64,000 bases of DNA, taken from the NCBI RefSeq assembly GCF_964199755.1, contig NC_133911.1:3127001-3191000 (forward strand), read 5' to 3'. Source of the DNA: Larus michahellis. Its lineage: Eukaryota; Chordata; Aves; Charadriiformes; Laridae. A program made the position numbers and the translations under genes. Of the stretch, positions 11,271-22,031 are shown in pieces. The stretch's first letter is position 1, and each line of letters starts with the position of its first letter. A model generated the notes under the pieces. It ran no database searches, was not told the origin of the DNA, and saw nothing but the letters and a program-made list of their open reading frames with translations.

Positions 11271-14200
11271 CTGCAAATTCGAAGAGGAAAAGGCAGGAGA
11301 AAAAAACAAACCAACAAACGGTTGGAAACCAGGAAGTAAGGAGACAAATTGCCTTTGTTTTTCCACTGTTACGCTTGCTTTTGGGTATTAAGTCAAGTCC
11401 GTCAAGATACAGCTTGTGTCTCCCCCCCTACATGGTGCTGTGACCAAAGAAAACAACAGGAGACTTTCTGTTCACCAGTTCTCAAATGTTTTGCACAAAA
11501 TGAGACAAAAATACTTCACATAGCAAAAGGAGAAGCCCCCTTCAAGATGCAAAGAGACTGGGCTCCGCTCAGGCATATCATTCACATGTTTACCACAAAA
11601 ATAATATGTAAAATAAAAGCTCTGCACCTGGTGCAGGGACCAGTACAGCTGCCTGGGAAATAATTTGCCTCTCTCATCCTCAACCCAGATTGCTCCTCTG
11701 TTCATTTTGCTGGCGGCATTAAGAAAGTTGGGTCCAGCTGCAGCCTCTGATGAGGAGAACTTTTAACAGGTCCTGTGGACATTGCTAAGCTTTGCTTGTA
11801 ACGTTCTCTCCTCTATACAACCTGCCACAGCTTTTTCCCTAAACATAAGATCCCTGTGCCACACAGACCTTGAGCTGGGCCAAAATACTGTTTTTTCTGA
11901 GCGTAGATGTGCACACTTCCAACTGAACAGCTTACAACTGCTCCTTGGAGCTCCCCTGATTATACAAGCAACTAACGGAGATGACTGACATCAGGCAGAA
12001 GGGACAACAGCTCATTTCACAATTCAATGTGGGTAACAATCTGCTCCGACGCTCGCTCACATCACCTGAAATTTCTACTGACTTCAGCAAGATTCAGTCA
12101 GTTTCTAAGGGGCCCAAACCACCTATTTCATTATATACATTCTATTTAAATGCTTCCTTTCTTCTGAACCCTGTAGAAAGTAGCTAAATAGGAACTAGGA
12201 GCCTATACTGAACAAAGTACTGTATCTCAGAGGACGTAGACACCACTTATGGGACAGTTTTACAGTCCTAGAAGAAAGAAATGCAGCACAGGAGCAGCTG
12301 TTTATTAAAGATACTTTATTATCTGCATGCCATCTAGCACGGTCTTCCAGGAAGGGTGTCTGTCACGCCTTCCTGCTCAGAAATTTATTAGACTTGATTC
12401 ATATTTCTCAAGGCTTGCACTATTTAACTGCTGATGTATAAGTGCAAGGAAAACTCATCACTCAAGGGCCGATGGTTATCGTAACTCGCACCTCTCTCCC
12501 TGGGAGAGCTCAGTTCCCTGCAACATGTTATCTCCTCATGCCATCCAGCTTGAGCACACAGGTCTAAGGCATCTTGGTCCGTTTCCATGGAAACATCACA
12601 TTCCAGCAACATGGGAGCACAAAGTCCGCAGGAATAAATAAACTCTGTTATTTCCGTACCAACTACAGAAGGGAAGGGCCAGCTTACACTTCTCTGGGGA
12701 GACTGGGCGCCTGGGATCAATCCTGGCCCCGGCCAGCCCGCTCTGGTACCAACCTCAACACGCAGCAGCATTTACACTTGCTGAATCGCAGCTGTGAAGG
12801 TGGCACGAGACGCGTCTCCATGCCTTCCAGGACTTTCTTACAAAATCCCAAGATTGCTTTATTACCCTAGGAGCTACAAAATTTTCATTTGCACCCCCAA
12901 AATCCTTGTCACGTCACTCACCAGGCTCTGATCTTCCTAAAACATCCAGACTTACGGACCAATTTACCCAGAAATAATCTAACGCTTAAAGTTTCAGTAA
13001 CTTTACAATTAGTTGGAATGTCTACTCACCTCTGGACACAGATTTATTTGCCTATTATAGGAGATAGCATTAAAAATAAAATCCCCTTCACTCCTGTGAT
13101 AGATTTATTGATTTGTTAACACAGGCTCATATGAAAAGTGCAGCAGCTAAAAATGACCCAGAAGCAGTACAACTTGCCAGTACAACTTTAACTTTGTTTC
13201 ATAGTAAATAAATAGATGTGAGCAATTACAGAGCGACACCATAGTAGCTTCTTGCATGCAACTTTATTGCTGTTATGCAACAAATAATTCATAATGCTAA
13301 ACATCTAGAATACCCTGAGAAAGATTTTGAAAGACTCTGCTCTGGAGATGCTCTGATCAGTACGCTCGATGTGTGTCCCTCAACACGGATACCTATTTCT
13401 TCATAAATAGCTAGGAAAAAATGGGCTTGGATTTTCAGACGTGCAGCATAAAAAAATGGCAAGGTGTGATATAAATGCGCCATCCCCAGAAACATGCGAG
13501 GCCAGGTTGGATGGGGCTCTGGGCAACCTGATCTAGTTGAAGATGTCCCTGCTTATGGCAGGGATTTGGACTAGATGGCCTTTAAAGGCCCCTTCCAACC
13601 CAAAATTATTCTAGTCTAGTCTAGTCTAGTCTAATGATCTAGTAAAGAAAACTTGGGCCACAAAGTTTTGCCACTAAATCCAAGATGAGGGAATTGAGAG
13701 CTAGAATATATCCCGAAAGATATTTACAGCTTGCAGCGCTGGAATTCACATCTCTGCCTCACACAATGTGATTCAGCAATCAATAGCATTGCCATAATCT
13801 GAACTGTCACTTGAAAGAGAAATTTTTTATCACTTCCAGTGCTCACTTTTCACACAAAGCCCTCTGTTTTCTTGAGACGTGGTGTATTTTATATAGTGGC
13901 TCCCACAATCCTATTTGGACAGCAGAAAGATAAGCCTTTTGTGGATCTAAAGCTGTACAATACATATGTGTAACCTACTGCTGGAAGAAGAAATACAGAG
14001 ATGCTGGCATTGCGTTCATCCTAAACCCTGACAAAAGTGACCAAACCACTGACATGTCAATCTCAGAGACCCTCAGAAGTTAACGAGGCATCTCATTGAC
14101 TTCAGAGAAGTAGTTTTAAATAATTATTCAGATGGGCTGGCCAAAAAGTCCCTTACCAAGGTACAGGGGAGGGCGGGACACCTGAATTGCAGTTAAGCAT

Positions 14201-14759
14201 CAGACACAATGCCGTGACTGAGGAAGCATTTGGGCAGATGAGCTTTTTTGAGGACTTATGGAGGGCTCCAGAGCCCCACACGTGCTTACATGCTGGGAGC
14301 GCTGCGGCCTTCACTTTTAATCCGTAGATATGAAGTACAAACACGGAATGCAGTTAATTCAGTCTCGCCGCAAAAACACACGAATGCGATACAGATGGCC
14401 GCTGCAGAGATGCGTGCTAAATGTAAAACAGAGATCAGGGACTGAGGGGACAGGGATGTGGAAAAGCTAAAAGATGAAGGAGTTGCAAAACTGGGCGCAT
14501 TTGATTTGGTTAATCCGAAGCGCTGTCAGTACACAGAAGGCAGGCAAAGCTGTGGCGAGGGATGTGACCAGCAGAGAGAAATCACCAGTGGGAAACGCAT
14601 GAAGGAAACGCCTCGGCTGGGAAAGCTGTGAGGACCGACATCTCCACAGCTGCTGAAACTCACTTTTATCACGAGCCCTTTGCGTTTGAAACCACTGCTG
14701 CTAGAAACACTAGCACTTTTGACAACCACTAAAAAGAGAGAACCAGCCCCCGGCAGCAC
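11271..14759 (-). other. TMCO4: TMCO4 first intron (inferred)
   Basis: Separates the CpG-island promoter from the first coding exon. It holds the CR1 fragment at 13500-13632. No other coding exon matching TMCO4 was found, but the true 5' noncoding exon cannot be fixed by eye. Confidence 0.6.
13500..13632 (+). mobile_element. CR1 LINE, truncated 3' end, with a (CTAGT)n tail
   Basis: The stretch from GGTTGGATGGGGCTCTGGGC through GTCCCTGC..TGGCAGGG..TTGGACTAGATG to CCCCTTCCAACCCAAA is the familiar 3' end of avian CR1. Chicken copies usually end in an ATTCTATG-type repeat; here the tail is ATTATT followed by about four CTAGT units. The element is 5' truncated, as most CR1 copies are, and lies in the plus orientation inside a TMCO4 intron. 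It is the main evidence that the genome is avian. Confidence 0.88.
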
Positions 14760-15130
14760 GGAGGGAACGCCGCCACAGCTCTCCCCTCAGGGAGCGGCCT
14801 GAGGAGAAGGTCCCGCCCGCCCGCCCGCCTCCTCAGCCCGCGGAGCTACACCCCAGCCGTCCCCAGCCCCTCTCCCCACCTCTCCCGGCCCGGACCCGAC
14901 CTGCTGCCGGCCCGGCCTCAGAGAGGAGCCGCCGCTCCCTTCCGCCGCCGCCGCCCGCCCCTTCCTGCCCTGCCCGCCCGCCACCACTACGCAATCTGCG
15001 TACGGCCGGCGGGCCGCCCTGGGCCGTCCTGCTTTCCTACGCGATTGGCGTAGCTAGCGTGGGAGCCGCGCTGGGCTGAGGGGATAGCGGAGGATAGCGG
15101 GGGCTGGCGGGGGCTGGCGAGGGATGGCGG
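14760..15130. promoter_or_regulatory. TMCO4: CpG island, TMCO4 promoter region
   Basis: Very GC- and CpG-rich, with CCGCCGCCG runs and no TATA box. It sits upstream of the TMCO4 coding exons on the minus strand. Two copies of a TACGC-5-GCGTA palindrome lie at 14988-15002 and 15038-15052; the second holds an inverted CCAAT core (GATTGG). Such islands often fire in both directions. Exact start sites are unknown. Confidence 0.7.
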
Positions 15131-15204
15131 CCAGCTCCCGGCTGGCCCTTACCCAGCTCCTTCATGGGGGTGGTGGTGGTAGATCCTTCTCCACCACGAG
15201 ATGG
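15124..15204 (+). CDS. Possible first exon with a mitochondrial-presequence-like N-terminus (speculative)
   Basis: An ATG just downstream of the CpG island opens 27 codons rich in Arg, Ser and Thr with no acidic residue (starts MAASSRLALTQLL, ends GRSFSTTRW). It is followed in phase 0 by a donor-like GTAAAG at 15205. The composition resembles a mitochondrial targeting sequence. No downstream exon could be identified, and human 1p36.13 has no known gene here. It may equally be chance coding potential in a CpG-island transcript. Confidence 0.2.
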
Positions 15205-18200
15205 GTAAAGCTGATCTTTCCTTGCTGCCCACCTTTATCCACAGTCTTGGGCCTTGTCCGCCATGTTGGTGCCTCGTGCAGGGTTTCGGCCTATGTGGCT
15301 ACCAGCCCTTTTGCTCTCTTTAAAGCCTTTCTTCTACTGTGAGAGCTTCTCCCACTCTGAGGGAGCGTTACAGAGAGGGGTAGCAATGTGCGTGTGGTGA
15401 AGCTGCTGTCAGGTTGGTGCCCCAAGACTTCTTTGCGACCTCCCCGCAGGACAGGTTGGTGTCTCTGAGGGTTACCCTGGGGAAAACTAAAGCTTCAGGG
15501 CTGTCTCTCGCACTTCATGCTGTGTTACCGGGTAGGATCTCAAAGCCATATGTATAGAGGCTGAAGTATGTGTGTGTGTGTGTATGCACTCATTAGGCAA
15601 ATGGGAGGGCCGTGTATGTGTTGCTTGTGATAGCAGCGGGCGTACTGGCACAGTCAGCTCAGGAGGCTTTGCTCCCTTTTGGTTAATCTTAAGGCTTTGG
15701 AGTTAGTTCAGCTACCTGAGCATAAGGCGTTTGCGTTGTGGTTTTGAGGTTTTAAGAAATGCATTTGCTCTGAGAGCAGTCTCAGGCTGGAAAGCCAAGT
15801 CCAATGTGGAGTAATTTTTGGAGAAATTGTTTTTTTTTCAGGGGAAAGAACAGTTTTTCTGTATGGTCGCATTTCACGATGGCAAAACTAGTTTTGGTTG
15901 CTTGGTAGCTGGGTTAACCAGTTTATGCTTTAAAATGTGCTGTGTGAGTCTTACTTATAGACAACTAAAAAAAAAATATCCAGGTAACAATTCTGTTTAA
16001 AAGCCAATTTTGATCTGGCCAAATATCTTGTCCTGGTTGTTTGCTGTTAATACTAGACCCCCCTCAGGTTTACTCACACAAGTACTCATGTTACGTATAG
16101 GTATTTTGAGCATCATCATAAAGTCATTAAATGCAACACTAAAGTTCATAAGGCGAGTTCTGTTGATCCCAGTTAGCGTGCAGAAGATGTTTACTTTATC
16201 TGTGGCTTAGGTAACTGCACGACACAACGGACAAGTAGCAAATGATTCACAATTAGCAAGGAATCGCCTGGACCCAAATCTGTGCTCTCAGACCAAAATC
16301 TGCAAATTAGTTTCTTATAGATTTGACAGTTCTGTGTTTGAGGACCTAAAGTTCTCTTTGTACAGAATCAGCAATGTGGAAGTGTGAATTGTGTTATTTA
16401 TTCCATGTTTGTTTTCGTCTGTGTATATCTGTGTGATAACGCAGAAGAGCTGTTAAAAGCGGACCAAAACGTTGAGTGGAATGACAATTAAAGTGAGTTT
16501 TACCAGATGTTGCGAACTTGGGATCTCGTTATATAGTTTAATAGTAATCAAAGCCAGCAAAATTATGGATAATTTAAAGTTCTGTAGATAAAGTGGGACT
16601 TCTACATTTAACAGTAATTTAGAACACCTACACTCAAAATTTTTCAGGCACCTGTCTCACACACTTATATAAGTAACTAGTGCCTCTGGTGGGTGATGGT
16701 GTTTTTTGATGAGAAGCCTGAAAAGGGATTGGGATAGGGAAAGTTGTGGCTTTGGGAAGGGTCCTCTGGGGAAGCGGGGCAGAGTGGGAGCACAGCGTGA
16801 CAAAAGGGTAGGAATCTTTTTGAATTAAAATTGGCTTGTGTATATGCATTGTTAAACAAAACATCTTTGAAGTTTCTGGTCCAGGATTCTGTCTGTAGAG
16901 ACTATAATTCTTAAAAAATGCTGTTGGGTCTTATCATGCTCTTAATGTCTCGATGGGATTCTGTCTTTTTAAGTCACAGTTCATAGATATTTATGCAGTT
17001 GTCAGGTACAGCTGAATACTACTGCCTGGGCCTATTTCTCATTATGAACCTCTCTTTCAGGCTACAGAGCGTTACCTAATCATTATCTGAAATTGGGAGC
17101 CAGCTAGGTGAGGTAAGCAGGGCAAGGTAATTCAAAGCTCAAACTTTGTTGCCAAAAAGACTGGCGTGAAATAAAAGCAAATCCTTTACATTTTAAAATA
17201 AGAATACAATTTTGTTGGCCTTTTCTCCATAAACTTAGTTGCTGCTTCAGGGGTTTGCATTGTCATTGAGCCTTATCTTGTGTGATGAGATCCAACAGCT
17301 GTTATAAAGATAGCAGGTTGTAGGGCCTGATGACTCCCACCAACATCCATGAACTCTGAATCAGCTGATCGTTAGTGGCTCTCGAAAGCTGAAGAAACAT
17401 TTCAGTTGGATTGCTGAACACAGGCTTGGAAGGAGCTGATAGAAAGTGGGGGTGAAAACCTGGACTTCCACGGCTGGTGATCTTACTCTGTGGATCCATG
17501 GTGGTTCTTTTAGAGAGCCAGGCTTTCACTGGTAATCAGACCATGCCTGCATCCTTCCCACTGGTGTATACTGCCTTGAAGGAAGCCCTTTTCTGTTGGC
17601 TGTTTTTTTGACACTGTAGAAATTAGCATAATAAAATCGAATGCACCCTTTTGGAAGAGCAGGGTGATAGGTAAGAAACTGATTTTTCCTGTTCACATTA
17701 ATTCTCTGATTTCATGTATTCACACTCATGTGCTGACAAGCCCACATGGGCTGGCCAGGCTCCATGGTGAGTGATACGGAGGACAAGGGACCCTGCCTCG
17801 AAAATCTTCGTTATGTTTCTTGACTGATGGTGTCAAACTGATACTGGGCGCGGCTTACACACCCTTCCGGAGCTGATGGTGTTTGGTATCTTGCTTAGTC
17901 TCTTTCCCTCTTAGGCAAAATTCCACAAGTTTTATCTTTTTTTTTTTTTTTTAATTGGAATTATTTTGTGGCTCTAGTCCAGTTCATCTTTGTCATCTTT
18001 TCTGTAGGACAGTCTGTTTCTTCCTCGCTATCTGGTCATTTGATTGAGATCAGTGTTCTGTAGCAATTAGCACATGATTTTTCTTTAACCCTTTTAGCTT
18101 ACTCTGATGCATTCAGTGCTGGTGAAGGGAACTCGGCAGGAAAATTGTCTATGAGCTGAAAGACTTGACAAGAGTTTCTGAAATTATTCTCAGTACAGGT

Positions 18201-19631
18201 GAATATCTGGTACAGTCTTTGTATTTAGAGTAACACAGGTCAATAAAACATTTGGGTTTAAAACTACCTGCGTTTTTCCAATTGAAAAGCTTTTTTCTGG
18301 TTGGTTATTAGCAAATGTTACTACATATGTCCTTTGCAATAAGTCAGTTGCTGTCTAAATATATTAGAAAAAACAAAGCGTTTATTTCCCTTGAAGGTTT
18401 GCGCTTAGGCAGAAAATAGTCCTGTTTTTTTCCAAGACTCTAGGAGGACAGCAGCTCCTTACCCTCTTAGTCTAATCCGTTTTATCTGCTGGTGGGACAC
18501 TATGTATATTTATATACTGAGCAACTGAAGTACATTAGTTTCCATTCTTATCAAACACAAATATTTACCACAGGCCTTATCCAAGGTCTGTTGAGATCCA
18601 CTTAAAAATGTAACTTAACTAGAGCAAACTCCTAATTTTTTTCCAATTTAATTTTAGTTGGGTTGTAGGGTGTTCTCTTAGCAACTAAGTATTTTTTTAA
18701 ATAAAGGGGAAAACCAACACGTTACTTTTTCACTTTACTCACCAACTCAGTTCTACAGATTCCCTAATATGCTTTCTCAGCTGTAGTTCCTGTCAGCGAG
18801 GAAACTGTGAAATGTTTTGACATTAATTGTCAGTGAGGAATTGAAACACAGAAGTCAATGAGCAATTAATATTATTAAACTTTAATGGACACATTCCATA
18901 TAAAAATATCACATGTGGTATGGCATAGCAATTGACAGATTTCTTTTTATCTCTGTGAGCATCTCTGAGACAAGAAGAGAGGCAGTGCAGGGAGACAAAT
19001 AAAGGAGCTCAGGTAACTATTTCTGTGCTAAGTAACATGGGGAATTTGGAGTGTCATGAGCTTTTGAGAGCCTTACCCTTTGCAGTCCACAGACTCAAGA
19101 TTAGGAGTGTTGATTTTTGCCTCTTCCTCTCTAATTTTGTGTGTAAGTTAAAATGGCATCAACTGACATCCCCTTTTCCCCGTCCTTTTCCCATCCCTGC
19201 CAACAACCGTTTGGGCAGGGATAGGGATTAAAGTGATAACCTGGGTTGAAACTGCTCTCTTCCATTGAGGCTAGGCACCCAGCCCCTGATTTAGCAATCT
19301 TATTTCCCCACATTGTCACAAGAAAAAGGTGTACATGTGTTCAGAGAGTGCGAAAACACAACCACAGCTAGTGATTTTCACAGGACATCATCTGTCAGGT
19401 GTTTCAGATAATGTTCTGCAGCGCTAATCAGAAGATGGTACGAACAAGAACAACATGACAAAAGCAAAACAACAAAATGATCAGCCTGGGATAAAAATTG
19501 GGTGCAAAACCTACAATTTTTATCTCATAAATATCAACATATAAATATTTGACTATGTTTCTGTTAATGAAATTTAACAACACTTGGCATTGCCATTGAG
19601 TCTCAGTGGGATAGCTTAGCCGCCTGTTGAA
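15205..19631. other. Intergenic region between the TMCO4 promoter and RNF186
   Basis: No recognisable gene. It contains a (TG)n run at 15569-15583 and a T tract at 17937-17952. Short ORFs match no family known to me. Confidence 0.6.
15569..15583. repeat. (TG)n microsatellite
   Basis: About seven uninterrupted TG units. Confidence 0.85.
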
Positions 19632-19637
19632 TTTATT
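19632..19637 (-). terminator. RNF186: Polyadenylation signal of RNF186
   Basis: AATAAA on the minus strand (TTTATT on the plus), about 105 bases downstream of the RNF186 stop codon. Confidence 0.5.
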
Positions 19638-19742
19638 ACGTGAATGATTGCTTTCAAAGTCCAATAACTGACTAGCACGCCTAACGTGCAGCTTTGCAGG
19701 CAGGACCGGTCCGTTCTCTCTGGGCAGCTCACGTTAATCATC

Positions 19743-20756
19743 TCAGGCAATAGCAGTGATGTGGGTCTCCTTGTGGCAGGGGGCGAGTGAGTCCCTGTTA
19801 CACCTCCAGTAGAATTTAGGAGTGCAGCAAAGCACCATCGACATGACCAACCCCAAACCAAGCATAAGACAAATTAGCCATTTTATCAGCCCGGAGTATA
19901 TAAAGGGGAGGATGAGGATGGTGAGAATCACCACAAGCAGCAGGAGCAGCACGAGTCTCTGGATAGCCAGTCTGTTGTCTGCTGGAACGTTTTCGTCTCT
20001 GTATAAAGCGTCTTGGCTGCTCAGAGTCCAGCTATTGCCGTCCAGCCCTATGGCAGAGATGTGTACCTCAGGATTTGAGTCGGGGTTTTCCAAGTGCTCC
20101 ATGATGTCTTCTTTATTTTGAAGCGTGCGGATGAGTCCTCCTGACACAAAAGTGGCTTTTCTGCACAGGGGGCAGGTGATTATCCAGGTGTTGTCTTCTT
20201 TCCTGAGGATAAGCTTGAGGCAGACGGCGCAGAAGGCGTGCTGGCAGTCCAGGAGCTTTGGTACTCTGTAGATGTTGTACTTGTTGAAGCAGACTAGGCA
20301 GTCCATATCAAGAGATGTGCTTGAACACTGGTGGTTCATTTCGAAACTGCGTACTTCGGGAGAGTTTCTGTTCGTTAGCATAACGACAGGCTCTGAGTTT
20401 GGACAGTCTCCATCTGAAATCGCTGGTTTAAAGGCATCAAGACTGTCTTGCTCTGTGCCTGAAGGTCTCTCCATGTCTTTAGTACATTCTTCAGTGAATT
20501 CCAGCTTCTTCACGTCCGCAGCATTTTCTGCTAGGGCTCCCGCCCTGCTAATTTCTGCAGCACCTTCTGCAGTGGGTGCAGGACTGTCCTTCTCAGCCTG
20601 CGGAACTGCAGGAGCTGTCGATCCGTTTCCATTGTGTGGCTTGTCAGTGGATTTCTCCATGGAGATAAATCTCGGTGCAGTTTGTCTTCCCTTCACTGAA
20701 GGATTTGCTGAGTTTCTGGCTCCTTTTATGTGTTGCTTTATTCCTGTTGTATGCAT
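19743..20756 (-). CDS. RNF186: RNF186, RING-finger E3 ubiquitin ligase (single exon)
   Basis: Single-exon gene of 337 aa. A C3HC4 RING spans residues 153-198: C153, C156, C171, H173, C176, C179, C195, C198, with the family signature KLLDCQHAFCAVCLKL and DNTWIITCPLCRK. Two hydrophobic segments follow (about 267-288 and 291-311), and the C-terminus ends HITAIA, much like human HISSIA. Human RNF186 is an ER-associated E3 ligase of gut epithelium linked to ulcerative colitis. An in-frame TAA three codons upstream of the first ATG bounds the start; Met33 (MEKSTDKPHN) is an alternative. Human RNF186 is 227 aa; the roughly 110 extra residues lie almost wholly in the low-complexity N-terminal part ahead of the RING. 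Position and strand relative to TMCO4 and OTUD3 match human. Confidence 0.93.
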   Translation of the reverse strand: MHTTGIKQHIKGARNSANPSVKGRQTAPRFISMEKSTDKPHNGNGSTAPAVPQAEKDSPAPTAEGAAEISRAGALAENAADVKKLEFTEECTKDMERPSGTEQDSLDAFKPAISDGDCPNSEPVVMLTNRNSPEVRSFEMNHQCSSTSLDMDCLVCFNKYNIYRVPKLLDCQHAFCAVCLKLILRKEDNTWIITCPLCRKATFVSGGLIRTLQNKEDIMEHLENPDSNPEVHISAIGLDGNSWTLSSQDALYRDENVPADNRLAIQRLVLLLLLVVILTILILPFIYSGLIKWLICLMLGLGLVMSMVLCCTPKFYWRCNRDSLAPCHKETHITAIA

Positions 20757-21392
20757 GATTGATTAGTGACAGTTAGCTTTAAGCGTGTTGTGCTCTTACA
20801 ATACGATGTTTTTATGAGACGGGGACCTGAGTTAATGATTAACTTGTTGGCCAAGACATTTTACAACGGCTGATAATATCACTGAGCAATTCCTGTCCGG
20901 AAGCTGAGCCCCTGGCATTGGCAGACTGCAGCTTTGTTCTCTTTGAGAGCCAGACACTACCATTATTATTAAATTAGTACTTTATTTCTTGAAAGCGATT
21001 TCATTGGTCTCTAAACACTGCTTTGCTGGACAGTGATAGATTCAGAGGAATTATCTAATATTAAAATTGGTGCACTGAATGCAGTGCTTTGATTAGAGAG
21101 AGTTAAGTACCACCAATTTGGAGTGCTCTGGGTAGGAAGTCCGCTCTTGCTCACTCATCGCCCCGGAGCTGTTACCCTCCGGCACAAAGTAAAGGATGAG
21201 ATTGAGATTATTAATGTTGAGTGTTGAATGTCTGATTATTATCAACTCTTTTACGCTAGGAGCATCCCTCTTGGTTTCAGTCATCATCAGCCTTCAGGTA
21301 CGAACTGAAGCATGACGTAGGGTCACACAGGGTCTCAGGGAGTCCATGGGAGAGATCTGGAAATTAAAAGCAAGGTTAATGTCTTGGTGTTA
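20757..21392. other. RNF186 upstream region
   Basis: Contains the RNF186 5' flank. No CpG island, clear TATA box or other gene was seen. Confidence 0.5.
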
Positions 21393-22031
21393 TGGTTTGA
21401 GGAACCCATAACAATTTAGTGTTGTTTAGACAACTGTTCTATCTCCTGATGACCTCTGCCCAGCTGGGAAGAGGAATTGGGAAAAACAAGGAGACCTAAG
21501 GGTTGAAATATAAACAGATTTAATAGAATAAGACTAGATAATTAATATTAATAACACTAAAGAACGAATATTGATCGCAATACCAATATAAAATACACAA
21601 GGATTATACTTGGCCCATTCCCTCAGCAGAAGCCCTGCACTCCCAGCAGGGATGGCCCATGTGGGACACTGTGAGTGCTGCGGCTCCAGGAGGAAGGGAA
21701 GGGCTCAGGGATCTGGCACCGGGGCGAGGAGTTCTCAAGATCCCACCCATCAAGGCAGAGAGAGAGAGAACTCCTCAGCAAGCTTTCTAATTTCTATTGA
21801 ATGTGATGTTCATGGTATGAAATAACCCTGTTGGCAGCTTGGGTCAAGTGCCTGGGTCTCGCTCCTCCTCATCCCCGCACCTGGTGAGCTCAAAAACACT
21901 GAGACCTTGAATCCCACATAGCCTAGCGGGCTATAAAGTAAAGATTTTCACAAATTCAGACACTGGAGTCTTCTAAAAGTGCAGTTTTCCCAAGTGTTGG
22001 AAGAGAAATGAGTCCCGTGTCGCTCAAACCA
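21393..22031. mobile_element. Solo LTR of an avian ERV-like element
   Basis: The 639-base segment begins TGGTTTGAG and ends CTCAAACCA, so it has TG...CA termini that form a perfect 9-base inverted repeat. Inside are an AT-rich stretch with AAACAGATTTAATAGAATAA, a GC-richer part, and CTATAAAG near 21931. Similar architecture is familiar from avian ERV LTRs. No internal gag/pol/env sequence and no second LTR flank it, so it is best read as a solo LTR left by recombination. No target-site duplication is visible next to these ends. Family and orientation were not determined. Confidence 0.6.

Noticed and set aside
14787-14987. 66-codon minus-strand frame in the TMCO4 CpG island as a coding first exon
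   Set aside because: Gly/Ala/Arg-rich composition is what any CpG island gives; no resemblance to TMCO4. More likely 5' UTR.
20272-20766. 164-codon plus-strand frame opposite RNF186
   Set aside because: Antisense shadow of the conserved RNF186 coding exon; no family resemblance.
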